This document shows positions 50,301 to 58,372 of a DNA stretch of 64,000 bases, in pieces. The position numbers were made by a program, and so were the translations under genes. The notes under the pieces are model-generated. The model made no database searches, was not told where the DNA came from, and saw only the letters and a list, made by a program, of their open reading frames with translations. Numbering within the stretch: position 1 is the first letter of the stretch; each line of letters begins with the position of its first letter. Source of the DNA: Leguminivora glycinivorella (lineage: Eukaryota; Arthropoda; Insecta; Lepidoptera; Tortricidae); contig NC_062977.1 of assembly GCF_023078275.1 (NCBI RefSeq), positions 11,739,118 to 11,803,117 of the forward strand, written 5' to 3'.

Positions 50301-52431
50301 TGCTTACACTTGGGCTATTTACGAGGTCAATAATTGTTTGATTAGGAGTATTCTTACGTTCTAATCTAAGTTTAGTGACATAGAGGTCATAGTGCAAAAG
50401 AAAATTTAAAGGATGGCATCTTTATATTATGTACGTCCATTTGAACAATGCATTGATATGAAACTTTAATTATTTTTATCATTTTATCAATTACTTTTAA
50501 ATTTACCTCCGACGTTTTGAGGACAGCGTTGTCGGGGTGGCCTGAGATTTCAATTTGGAACTTTAACTTTATGCAGTTTAATCTCGTTTTAATAATGGAA
50601 TATGATATGTGTTAATTTAATACAAATACTTGTCTTGTAAATATGATTAATTTTTTCATCAATTTTTTAACATTAACAAGTAAATATAAAACAGAAATAA
50701 TTATTCTAGAGTCAAATTTGCCCCCCTGTACCATTTACATTTTATAATTGATTAATAATCATATGTATTATGCTTTCACTTCTCGATACATAATTTGAGA
50801 TTTATTAGTTTATTTAATTAAAAAAAAAATTTAGTTTATGAAAAATTCAGTTAAAAAAAGAACAGATACATGAACATTGAACATATTACCCCATTATAAA
50901 TATCCATACTAACACAACTAACAATATTATAAATGGGAAAGTGTGTGTATATATTTGTTTGTCCGTCTTTCACGGCAAAACGGAGAGACGAATTGACGTG
51001 ATTTTGATTTTCAAGTGGGGATAGTTGAAAGGATGGAGTGACATAGGCTACTTTTTGTCTCTTTCTAACCCCCCACTTCCCTAAAATGGAGGGGGGGGGG
51101 GGCATTTTTATGGAGCATTCCGCAATTTTCGAATGTAACGCGAGCGAAACCGAGGGCAGAAGCTAGTTATAAATAAAAGATGATGACATTTAATTTAGAA
51201 TTTAGCTCTATCATATAATAGTATAAAACATGCGCACGGAGCTCCATTCCGCATTTTGCTGGTGCTAACCGAGTAAATTCTAAACCACATTATGTTCATA
51301 CTTTGTTGAATTATTATTTATTATCGTCACTTTTGTTATTATTCATGCTTCCATTGTTTTCCAAACAGTAGTTGTATGATGTAGGTACTTGATTTTTTAA
51401 TCTGAATCGGCAAAATTTATCCGTGTTTTTGTTTCTTGTTTATCTTCACAAAATCAGTTTAGTTTACGTCCAGTCCTAATACAAATAATGCAATTAATAT
51501 TGTAGTTACAAAAACACATGTGCGCTAATCCTTTAATAAACAATAATTATTAATGGATTAGCTTATTCAATTTTTATTATTAAACTTTAATCGATGTTTA
51601 AGATCCATCATCAAATAGATTTGCTGGTCTCATTTATTTACAAAGTAATTTATATACATATACAATAACATTAAAAACTCTTTACATAAACTACAAACAT
51701 ACTATGATTATTTAATAGGTATAGTACGGAACGTATCTTTGTATGTAGATACTTAGGTATAATACAAAGTAGATTATACTTATAGTAACGCACTCAAAAT
51801 GGTTCGACTAAGATAATACAATAAATGACACCGAGTGTAAAGGTACAAATAATGGTCGTTTGATAAGAGCAGTTTTAGATTTATCTAAATATAATTGTCA
51901 GGGACACCTTTATGAATTACTTCTGATGTACCTAAATGCACATACTATGTGCTATGATTGATAATGTTAACTGATTGTCGAGGAACCTTAGGTATGTACT
52001 TATATCCATTTGTTGACATACTCACGTAGGAGGTCGCACTAAATGAAACAGTTCCGTAGGGAAGTCGGCACTCTTCTAATAACCAATTTACGCCCATCCG
52101 TGCATCCCATTCCGATTGATGCAAGAGATCTGACAGAAGGTGCTCCATATTGGTTTGTTCCACACTCGGAGCCTTCGGGGTATGGGGTCACCTGCTCATA
52201 GGGGCGCAGGCACCGAGCTGATGCTGCACCTGAAGCGGTAGACACATCTCGCAGTCTGTGTGTATCGCTGAAGCTCTTCACCTTGCGCATTTGTCCAGAG
52301 GGCGTCACGATCGGTGTGGGTGCGTTAGCATGGAGAAGCTTTGAACTTTCCTCGTCCGGATCGTCATATTGGTCCACGTTTATTGCCACGCTGGGCACGA
52401 CGCCTTCCGCTGAAGATTCGGCTTTACTCAT
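23459..52431 (-). CDS. ine: SLC6 Na+/Cl- dependent transporter, inebriated orthologue, 9 exons, exon 1 with apparent frameshift
   Basis: A twelve-helix plasma membrane symporter. In flies inebriated affects osmolyte balance and neuronal excitability. Exons in transcript order: 52431-52026, 32780-32587, 28152-28018, 25720-25507, 25210-24714, 24612-24500, 24422-24143, 23982-23750, 23587-23459. Phases agree if one base is added in exon 1, giving about 733 residues. Landmarks: a long acidic cytosolic N-terminus (about 180 residues), TM1 with [10 protein letters not shown] (Na+ site), E-L-A-I-G-Q-Y, an extracellular loop 2 with C-x8-C and two N-glycosylation sequons (NLT, NGS), A-S-Y-N-K-F, L-G-L-N-S-Q-F-A, and Q-L-M-D-Y-Y-A. 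The tail R-P-N-x-x-C-E-C plus further cysteines matches insect inebriated. The frame breaks at 52059-52061: after V-P-T-S the conserved continuation P-T-E-L-F lies one frame away and leads to a strong donor (TAC|GTGAGT) in the phase exon 2 needs. Confidence 0.88.
26320..26351. repeat. (AT)n microsatellite
   Basis: About 15 AT dinucleotides in inebriated intron 3. Confidence 0.95.
26368..26482. repeat. MITE, inebriated intron 3
   Basis: GGCAATTATGGTCGCGCGAT and ATCGCGCGACCATGATTGCC are inverted ends. The interior keeps pairing through ATGATAAAAT. Confidence 0.8.
26910..27078. repeat. MITE with AATGTAAGGGTA ends, inebriated intron 3
   Basis: Ends TAATGTAAGGGTA / TACCCTTACATTA. Inner TIR blocks GGGCAACTTTGT and CGCAACTATTTTG occur on both sides. 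Related blocks at 19050-19200 and 36815-36934 suggest a wider family. Confidence 0.75.
27134..27959. mobile_element. ACCGACTTCAAAAAAGG repeat element with an internal palindrome, copy 1
   Basis: Starts TTTTTAACCGACTTCAAAAA and ends GAAGGCGGTTTT...GTTAAAAAG, giving short TIRs. 27300-27370 holds the single-unit core GGTCTGATGATGGGATCC and GAGGGAACTCTTCAAATG. 27590-27945 is a near-perfect palindrome whose two halves encode the same peptide start ([13 protein letters not shown]) on opposite strands. Copy 2 is at 53350-55352. Confidence 0.75.
28153..30384. other. Left part of inebriated intron 2
   Basis: AT-rich non-coding sequence. 29380-29470 carries a foldback-prone stretch (TGAACCACTCGCTACGCTCG, CGGTTCAATATTGGAATC) typical of dispersed repeats. 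The ORF at 28930-29151 has no family features. Confidence 0.4.
30385..30545 (+). repeat. Dispersed repeat, copy shared with 48815-48960
   Basis: Shares GACACGTCGTTAGGTTCATT, TCATTATCA-GAACCAC, AGTTAAATTCG and ATCGTTTTCATACATAATA in order with the later copy. Confidence 0.6.
31040..31149 (+). CDS. THAP-domain first exon (partial gene or transposon remnant)
   Basis: ATG at 31040 opens 36 codons and 2 nt up to a good donor (aa|gtaagtgg). The peptide [20 protein letters not shown] continues to [11 protein letters not shown]. This is the N-terminal third of a THAP zinc finger: C-x4-C, then the aromatic S-F-F-R-I-P block that precedes the conserved Trp. The remaining ligands (C-x2-H) must lie in a later exon. 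It sits in inebriated intron 2 on the opposite strand. It may be an intron-nested gene or the 5' end of a THAP-bearing transposon. I could not place the following exons with confidence. Confidence 0.5.
31150..32586. other. Right part of inebriated intron 2
   Basis: AT-rich with a short GC-rich patch at 31680-31710 (gcgcgcgcggcgtcggcgcg). No further THAP exon is recognised. The tiny ORF from 32274 ([11 protein letters not shown]...) has no family support. Confidence 0.35.
33783..33942. repeat. Short TIR element, copy 1 (GTCATCCATATATTACGTCAC)
   Basis: Inverted ends GTCATCCATATATTACGTCA / GTGACGTAATATGTGGATGA. The interior has a run of about 16 G at 33819 and GTGACA motifs. The same family gives the 1.2-kb element at 53998-55192. 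Confidence 0.8.
34437..34711 (+). mobile_element. Helitron-like repeat, two copies head to tail
   Basis: A 3' end (GCGAGCGAAGCCGCGGGC-AAAAGCTAG) at 34453-34479 is followed immediately by the 5' start of a second copy (TAATATTATAAATGGGAAGT). That copy ends at 34711 with GCTAG. Head-to-tail insertion at the CTAG end is a known Helitron habit. Confidence 0.65.
35005..35240 (+). mobile_element. 5'-truncated LINE 3' end
   Basis: Homologous to 17395-18180 (GACGGAAGATCAGCGTTGG, CCCAGGCTAACACCATGCTG). Ends ATGAATAAAAATATTTC-TATTTC. Confidence 0.6.
35315..35530 (-). repeat. Dispersed repeat of the AGGGTTCCGTA family, minus copy
   Basis: Reverse complement of 43540-43735, with shared TTTTTCTCAAAAACTACTGA, AGAAAGTCTTTA-AAAGTTCT and AGGAGCGATTATTTCCGAAA. 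Confidence 0.7.
36780..37045. repeat. TIR element containing a 120-bp hairpin MITE
   Basis: Outer ends CCCCCTATTCATAAAC and GTTTATGAATAAGGGGG. Nested at 36815-36934 is a hairpin with about 51-bp arms, nearly perfect, starting CTGGGCGCACACGGAGGCGA. The loop is about 18 nt. Confidence 0.85.
37948..38106. repeat. TAGCCGAATGG MITE, copy 1
   Basis: Inverted ends CTGGCCCCGTAGCCGAATGG / CCATTCGGCTAGCCACCCAG. The interior matches 54975-55124 in reverse. An internal duplication of TTTCGTGAGCG distinguishes this copy. Confidence 0.85.
38611..38680 (-). repeat. AGGGTTCCGTA-family fragment holding an empty insertion site
   Basis: Reverse complement reads GGGGTATCGTTAGAAAGAGC, the uninterrupted version of the site split by the element at 41369-42184. 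Confidence 0.75.
38860..39320. repeat. Tandem array, about 120-121-bp unit, about 3 copies
   Basis: GTGCCGTTCAGATTTGAGGA recurs at about 39044, 39164 and 39285, and a degenerate unit begins near 38870. The unit contains TCTGACCATCATCAGCAGTT, whose reverse complement carries CTGATGATGGTC and GAACTCCTCAAA. Confidence 0.85.
39563..39800 (-). mobile_element. Helitron-like repeat, minus copy
   Basis: Begins CTAGCTTTTGCCCGCGGCTT (reverse of the CTAG end) and ends CCCATTTATAATATT. Confidence 0.65.
41152..41368 (+). repeat. AGGGTTCCGTA-family repeat, left part
   Basis: Starts TAGGGTTCCGTACCAAAAAG and continues past the insertion at 42194 to about 42480 with GAGCTCAAATTGAACG. A second member occupies 43227-43767 and shows CTGTCTGTCCGTCCGTCCGT and ends CTTGGCCGGTTTTTTT. 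Confidence 0.6.
41369..42184. mobile_element. MULE-like element with 40-bp TIRs and 9-bp target duplication
   Basis: Ends GTGTGTGTGTGGATTGAGTG-AGCACCTTCCGAAAATAAA and complement. GTTAGAAAG flanks both sides (41360-41368, 42185-42193). The paralogue at 38620-38660 has a single GTTAGAAAG and no insert. The terminal motif TGCTCACTCAATCCACACA recurs internally near 41508, 41668 and 41830. It has no transposase ORF. A 9-bp duplication fits Mutator-like elements. Confidence 0.85.
43227..43767 (+). repeat. AGGGTTCCGTA-family repeat next to the 120-bp array
   Basis: Complete-looking member: TAGGGTTCCGTAGTCAACTA, four or five CCGT units, then GGAACCCTACACTGAGCGTG and CTTGGCCGGTTTTTTT. The array begins directly after it. 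Confidence 0.7.
43768..46385 (+). repeat. Left arm of large inverted 120-bp satellite, about 21 units
   Basis: A 120-bp monomer (GACTTGTCTTGATGAGTACT, TCCAGCTGATGCTGAACCCT, CTAGGGGAACTCGGGTTTAG) is repeated almost without indels. Because 120 is a multiple of 3, the array reads open on both strands: 787 codons plus-strand and 649 plus 231 codons minus-strand, each as 40-residue repeats. A higher-order unit of six monomers (720 bp) occurs twice, shown by the CTATGGGAACTC variant at 44669 and 45389. The first copies alternate in a 240-bp dimer. Confidence 0.97.
46386..46844. other. Spacer between the two array arms
   Basis: About 450 bp of AT-rich unique-looking sequence with no ORF. It would be the loop if the arms paired. 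Confidence 0.6.
46845..48400 (-). repeat. Right arm of large inverted 120-bp satellite, about 13 units
   Basis: The same 120-bp unit in reverse orientation. Two unit types alternate (GAAACCCGAGTTCCCCTAGG and CCAAACCCGCGTTCCCCTGG), so the effective period is 240 bp. The 401-codon plus-strand ORF at 47166-48371 is a by-product. Confidence 0.97.
48465..48560. repeat. (CATA)n microsatellite, imperfect
   Basis: CATACATACATACATACCTA and related tetranucleotide runs. Confidence 0.9.
48815..48960 (+). repeat. Dispersed repeat, copy of 30385-30545
   Basis: GACACGTCGTTAGGTCCATT and ATCGTTTTCATACATAATAA are shared in order. The preceding stretch CGAGTCCGACTCGCATTTGG-CCGTTTTTT resembles the end of an AGGGTTCCGTA-family copy. 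Confidence 0.6.
50919..51166 (+). mobile_element. Helitron-like repeat, copy 4
   Basis: Starts CTAACAATATTATAAATGGG and ends GCGAGCGAAACCGAGGGCAG-AAGCTAG. The terminal block is more diverged than in other copies. Confidence 0.65.
51170..52025. other. Inebriated intron 1 next to exon 1
   Basis: AT-rich, without repeats that I recognise. The minus ORF at 51945-52163 is the wrong frame of exon 1 running into the intron. Confidence 0.4.
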
Positions 52432-52720
52432 ACTACCGTTTCACAGTGTCATAACTCTATGATGAATGTGTCGCGTACGTCGCTAGCGACGCGCGACGGC
52501 TTAATAATAAACGGACGCAAGCGAACGAGGTCGCTCTTCGCGTGGCGGACACCCGACTGTATCCGTCCGTCAATCGTAGCAATTGGTGAATAACTGCGAT
52601 TCTGGGTAGTGGGGAGAGCACAGGAAGGGGGGAGGGTAGGGGGCCGCGCCTGCGCTCGGTGCTATGCCGATGACAGTTACGTCACGGCTGCGCCTGCGAT
52701 CACGTCAGGCAAATCACATT
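52432..52720 (-). promoter_or_regulatory. Inebriated 5' UTR and promoter region
   Basis: GC-rich relative to its surroundings (52440-52570 and 52600-52700), starting directly upstream of the ATG. It contains CGTCGCTAGCGACGCGCGAC and two CRE-like half sites (TTACGTCAC, TCACGTCAGG). No obvious TATA box. Confidence 0.45.
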
Positions 52721-53349
52721 TGATTTCAAGATTAATCAATCTATTTTAAATTGTTGCCGGGCTCTTTTTTAATCTTACTGAGTATACACAAAATATATCT
52801 TGGCATTAATTCATATTCCTCTGTTTGGTTCTATTAATAAATAAATCAGCAATTTCGCAAGTTATTAACTCAATTAGAAGTTTATAAAATTATATTATGT
52901 GGGATATGCTCTTGTTGTTGTGTAGGTAACCTATACCCATTTGTTTTTCAATTGAATAAGTTTAACGAATGATTCTGAAACGCCAAAATTCGTAATTAGG
53001 TCAACCCATCGGTGTTGCGTCAGTATTGAGTTATAGGATTAAACTTTATTGAACATCGATTAGGATACAAGTATTTATTGAAATCTTTCACTTTTTCATT
53101 TATTTGGACTCGCTCGATATACCTATTCTCTTCTCTCTTTTTACAGTGTCACAGTATAATAAAGAATTGATAGTGTATAAATCTAATACGGACAAATCTC
53201 TTAACGGCGGTTAGTGTAACTAGGAAATAAAAAATTACAGTTTGATAAGTTTTACAGCTTTTACTTGGAATTGAAATTTTATACATACAAAATAATGCGG
53301 CCCGCAATGTAATGCAAAAACATTCGCGTTAAACGCTCGTTGACAGTTA
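52721..53349. other. Intergenic sequence upstream of inebriated
   Basis: AT-rich. No coding or repeat features recognised. Confidence 0.4.
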
Positions 53350-53997
53350 CTTTTTAACCGACTTCAAAAAAAGGAGGTTCTCAATTCGACTGAATGTTTT
53401 TTTTTGTATGTATGTTACCTGATATCTCCGAGAATCGTGAACCGATTTTCAATTTTTTTTTAATCGAACGGGTATAACCCCGAGATGGTCCCATTGGCAC
53501 CAAGTCGGGGTTTGATGATGGGGTCTTGGAGAAATCGAGGGAACTCTTCAAATGTTATAGGCACTTGTAATGTTTTTACGTTTTTAGTGTATTTTTCAAA
53601 GGTACGCCAGTATTTACGCCTGATGGTAATAATTTTATGTGGCTGAGCTGATGATGGAAGGTCAACTCCGCAATGGTTAGGATTTAAAGGATAATTCTTT
53701 CACTACTGTACGCATATTCGGACTGATACTTATAATATCAATAGGAACCACTAAAAATCAAGAAATAAATAAACTTAAAAAAAAACCGCCTTCAAAAATA
53801 TGCGCATTACAAAACACGGAGAAACTAAAAAGCAAAAAATAATAAACCTTTGAATTCAGATTTCTTATCGGATTGCAATAATCTAAACATCCAAATTATA
53901 AACACATCAATTATTTTTGGAGTCGGGGCCAGCCTGCGTATGGTTGGGTGGGGCAAACAGACAATAGCAAGACGAGGAACAGGGCTGGTACCGACTT

Positions 53998-55192
53998 GGG
54001 ATCATCCATAAATTACGTCACACGCTAAGGGGGTGGGAGGGGGTCGGCGAAGTGTGACAATGTGTGACATGGGGGTGGGAGGGGTCCTAAAGTTCGTGAC
54101 GTCACATTTCAACATCTATCATAATCTAAGGGTTAAAACACGAACTTTACTTTATGAAAACCTCATAAGCATATATACAACATTACAAATACAGGAAGTT
54201 CGTTAACAAGTGAAAAGCCGAAAGTAGGCGATAGTCTAGGCCATTTAGAACATTCTTTAGCTATAAATGTCTTGGACAAAATTTGATTCGTCGTTTTTTA
54301 AAACTTTTTGGTGAAAACTCCAAAATTTCAGACTAAATCGATAAGCGTACTCTTGTTACTGTATTAAACTGTTTTGGTTTTATTTCGTATTGTAAAATGT
54401 CTATCGTATATCATAAAATAAATTTGAAATAACATAAAAAAAATTATTGGAGTGATTGCTTGGGTCGATAAATAAAATAAAATTTGTCTAAGCTATCATA
54501 TAGCTAAAAAATGATCTAAATGGACTAGACTATCACCTATTTTCGGCTTCGCATCCTGTTATAAAAGATACCAATTGTTTTGCAGGGGTTTCAAAGCACG
54601 TAGGTTATATAAATTTGTCACACACACACATCAACAGGTGGAAAATATTAACTGCAAAACATCAAACAATTTAGCTTGATTCATTTTTTTAACATGAGTC
54701 AAAATCATCATTTAAACGTTTATTCTACTAGCCATACCCGTGGACGTCAAGTTAAAATGACTATGAAATTACTTTGCACTCTTGTAGATAAAATTAAACT
54801 TTGTCATTCGTTTTTTGAAGTATCAAGAGAGCCTTTATCTGTCGGTGTGGTAAAGAATAATTCAAGCACATAAATGGAAATAAGATTGATTTCTCACCGC
54901 TGTTTTTATTCAATAATTGCTACGTGTAAATATGTGACGTCACACTAGGGAGGGGGGAGTCTAACAAATGTGACCAGGGTGGCTAGCCGAATGGCACAAT
55001 CGCTCACGAAACGAAGCGCTAGTAGATATCTATCTCTATCGCGCTTGCGTATTGGCGCGACAGAGCCAGCGGCGTATCGCTTTCGTTTGGCGTCGGAGAA
55101 ATGCCATTCGGCTACGGGGCCAGCTGTGACAAGGAGGGGGGAGGGGCCAAAAATCATGATTTTTAGTGTGACGTAATTTATGGATGATCCCC
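53998..55192. mobile_element. 1.2-kb TIR element (GGGATCATCCATAAATTACG)
   Basis: Ends GGGATCATCCATAAATTACG-TCACAC and complement, with matching G-rich subterminal stretches on both sides. It is the long form of the 160-bp element at 33783. It carries the small ORF at 54676-54873, which I do not recognise, and a nested MITE. Confidence 0.8.
54975..55124. repeat. TAGCCGAATGG MITE, copy 2, nested
   Basis: Ends CAGGGTGGCTAGCCGAATGG / CCATTCGGCTACGGGGCCAG. Flanked by TGTGAC on both sides (54969-54974, 55125-55130). The homologous site at 33848 reads AATGTGACAA without an insert. Confidence 0.8.
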
Positions 55193-56107
55193 TACAAAAA
55201 TAATTTATTTGTTTATAATTTGGATGTTTAGATTATTGCAATCCGATAAAAATATCTGAATTCAAAGGTTTATTATTTTTTGCTTTTTAGTTTCTCAGTG
55301 TTCTGTAATGCGCATTGCGCATATTTTTGAAGGCGGTTTTTTTTTAAAAGTTTATTTTAATAGCTCATATCGTGTGTGATGTTATTAACCGTCATCACTA
55401 CCATGTTTACTGCTGAATACAGTTTCAAAAATTTAAAGAGTAACATAAAATACCTCGTAATTAATGAGAATACTAAATAGTTCTTAAAAAATACGTAATT
55501 ATTTAATGTTTTGTAATAATAAAGATTTATTCATTACTTTTCATTGACAAAGTCCCGAGTCTATTCAATTATACATTTTATACAATACAGTAGAGTCCGG
55601 TTAGTTTATTACGACTCCGCATAGACCTAACGTCCAACCTCTTACAACGACATAAGCACAGGCATTTATTTGGTTTTCGTATGTGATAACATGAAAGTAC
55701 ATCCGTTTATTACGACTCCGATTTTAACGACCAGCCGCTTTTTTACGACACATTTTACACAGAATCCGTCCGTCAAGTCCGGTTGCAACGACGAGCGACA
55801 ACGTTTTTAGTTTTACTAAAGGAAACAAAGCTACTTCCACCCGAGCACGGCCCCCTGTCTTGCCTACAACAAGTAGCAAGATGACATTGTGGCCATGTAA
55901 CTTTTTGGAGTACTTTTAAAATTTTAACAATTTGTTCACCTCGGGTCTAATCTTAATAAGCTAAATAGAACCCAATTTGTATTTTTCGATTGCGTATAAA
56001 CTAGCTTTACTTACAAATGATGAGCAAGCACGCATACTAAAAACGACTTTTTCTAACTAAACTAGTCACAATAAAATAAGGTATTAATACTATGATAATA
56101 ATACCCT

Positions 56108-57026
56108 GTAAATAACTTGAGAGTCTTCAAGAGGAAGTTGAAGCCATGGGCCTGCGAATCAACCGACGAAAGACTGTCAATATGCGAGTACAATCAGCTT
56201 GTAAGGAACCTTTGTTGCTCAAAAACGACCGCCTTGAATCAGTCTCCAAGTTTGTGTACCTCGGCAGTACACTGTCGTGTCAGGGAGGTGCAGACGATGA
56301 CGTCGAGAGCAGAATTAAGAAGGCAAAAGCTGCATTTGCTCAACTCAAGCCTGTTTGGGATTCAAACGTGCTTACTCGTCGCGTGAAAATCTCCCTCTTC
56401 GAATCAATTGTCAAGACCGTGCTTCTCTTCGGCTGTGAGACATGGAGAGTGACAAAGGGGCTGACGCACAAGCTACAAGTGTTTGTCAATAAGTCCCTCC
56501 GGTCGATCCTCCGTATCTTCTGGCCGAAACTATAAGAAATGAGGATCTGTGGAGTATGTTCTAATGAACACAAGTTAAATTATAATCTATTGAAAATATT
56601 TCAACTTGTGCATCTCCCGCGATAGGAGGGTACGCTGGTTCGATTCCAGCCTCAGGCACCAGAGGACTTGGTCACTTTTTCTTTCATATTATGTAATTTA
56701 TTTCGGTTTTAATTGTGGAGTATGTGCCGACAACCTCCGATCGCCCAGGAAGTGGCTCGCGGAAATGGAGATGGATCGGTCATACCCTTCGGAAAGGAGC
56801 TACCAACAGCACCAGTATCGCGTTTGAGTGGCGGCCTCAAGGAGGAAAGCGGGCCCGCAAACGCCCCGTACACACCTGGAGGCGGAGCGTTGAGAACGAG
56901 CTGAGGGAATATGGACTGAGCTGGAACGAGACCAAGGCGGTGGCTCAAGATAAAAAGCCGTGGAAGGATCTTGTGGAGGCCCTATGCACCTATGGGGTGC
57001 CTTAGGACATACAACAACAACGAATA
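56108..57026 (+). pseudogene. 5'-truncated non-LTR retrotransposon, C-terminal reverse transcriptase region, broken
   Basis: Reads, in shifting frames, EEVEAMGLRINRRKT, S-K-F-V-Y-L-G-S-T-L, R-I-K-K-A-K-A-A-F, L-F-G-C-E-T-W, then R-K-W-R-W-I-G-H-T-L-R-K and T-W-R-R-S-V-E-N-E-L. These are the thumb and C-terminal motifs of common insect LINE endonuclease/reverse transcriptase proteins. The frame changes at least twice and is split by a SINE-like insertion. The 3' end is ACATACAACAACAACG. Confidence 0.85.
56560..56713 (+). mobile_element. SINE-like insertion inside the LINE pseudogene
   Basis: A 12-bp direct repeat TGTGGAGTATGT (56548-56559 and 56714-56725) brackets about 154 bp. The insert contains the RNA polymerase III B-box sequence GGTTCGATTCC at about 56637-56647 and a T-rich end. 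The LINE reading resumes directly after the second repeat (...L-W-S-M-C-R-Q). Confidence 0.8.
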
Positions 57027-58372
57027 AACCTATTGATTGAAATGTTCTAGTAATAGAGATGTAGATATTATTTTTAATTAAAAGAAATGAAATTCGTTTT
57101 GTACGACATCCGGTTAGTGCGACGTAATATCAGCTGTCCCTTGAGCGTCGTTGTAACCGGAGTCTATTTCCGTATATTTCAAACTATATATTTTAAAAGA
57201 AAGGTAAAATGGAGATCTTGGTTTTCTTACATCAATTGCTTGTATTACTAGGGGCTCTGGGAGCTGTAGACCTTCGCCACATGCCTAGAAAACGCAAAAC
57301 TGACGTCTTATTCAAACCACACAAGCCTTTTTTTGCAATTTCCGCATTTTACAAAATTTCCAAAAACTGGAGAAAAATGATCTTCATCGTGCAAGTAATA
57401 CCTGCTACGATATCATCAACATCAGAATTCTTAAAGGTAATGGTAATTATTGCGTAGTACGGCCATTTACTAAAAATCCTCAAAACCGGTTAATAACCGG
57501 TTAACCGGTTTTGAAGGAAATGTCTCGGTTATTAACCGGTTTGTTAAGTTAACCGGTTTTTGCAAACCCTAATCGTAATGTACTATTTTGGTGTTCGATC
57601 TAACGACACTTTATTGTAAAAGAAGACATATAGAACAGGAAAAAATAACACACACATTATGTTGGAGTTTCAGTTTCTGCATACGTATTTAAACACAATA
57701 TGTGAGTGTGTTTAGTAAAACATCCACTTTGTCGCTTACCATAAAGACGAGATTTGCTTGTATTTTTAAATGAATAAACTGACAAAGCGTCTTTATAGCA
57801 ATGGACAAAGTGAGACAATTTACTAAAAACCAATTTAAGTACTTGCCTAACTAAAACTAACTGCGCAAGTAACATCAACTTTCCGCAATTTGGTATTGAC
57901 ACTATTGACAGCCTTAAAAATAATAAATGCAAGCTTAGGTATGACTTACGTAATTTGTTCATATTTCTTCTTTGAAGAGTCGAGTAACACCGGGATCCGA
58001 GACATAGAGTGTAGATCGTTCTAGTTGTTCTATTAAACTGACGTTGCCCATAAAGAGCAAATAATATATAACTTACCGAAAGTAAACATACACACCCCTT
58101 TTGTAAATAGCTGATGTTTGTCGCCATTCGTTACCTATTCATTAGCGTCCCTAATTTACAAGTTCTTTTATATTAGTGACACGATACGCCGTTCACGGTA
58201 CGATCGTAGGTACTTACATACTGGCTAGGTGGCATTCTTTGCTGGTAGATGCAGGAGTATAGTTACTCGTACGTTTGTGGTTTTCCAGGTAGGTGGGTAT
58301 AATAATGTCTTATACCGCCGGATATAATTTACAAGAATTACGTTATTTTCTACAATTATTTATTTATATGTA
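57027..58372. other. Non-coding stretch with AACCGGTTAA repeats
   Basis: 57485-57565 has several AACCGGTT units in both orientations, reminiscent of hAT subterminal motifs. The ORFs at 57209-57457 and 57657-58127 lack family features. Confidence 0.4.

Larger units (their letters stand above)
53350..55352. mobile_element. ACCGACTTCAAAAAAGG element, copy 2, with nested insertions
   Basis: Same layout as 27134-27959 (TTAACCGACTTCAAAAAAAG start, GAAGGCGGTTTTTTTTT end, GTCTTGGAGAAATCGAGGG core). The palindrome is split in its loop by the element at 53998-55192. Confidence 0.75.
55587..57170. mobile_element. Possible pogo-like DNA element interrupted by a LINE fragment
   Basis: CAGTAGAGTCCGGTTAG at 55587 is matched by an inverted, diverged end GTAACCGGAGTCTATTTCC at about 57150. 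The left end follows TA. Subterminal ACGACTCCG and GTCGTTG motifs appear in the outer parts. The ends are similar rather than identical, so the class is tentative. Confidence 0.35.

Noticed and set aside
51945..52163. Separate minus-strand ORF overlapping inebriated exon 1
   Set aside because: It begins at a GTG after a stop, uses the third frame, and runs through the exon donor into the intron.
54676..54873. 65-codon ORF as a small protein gene
   Set aside because: It lies within the interior of a TIR element, with no family features or splice context.
57209..57457. 82-codon ORF with hydrophobic start as a secreted protein
   Set aside because: The start resembles a signal peptide but the rest is low-complexity K/F-rich sequence, in a region of transposon debris.
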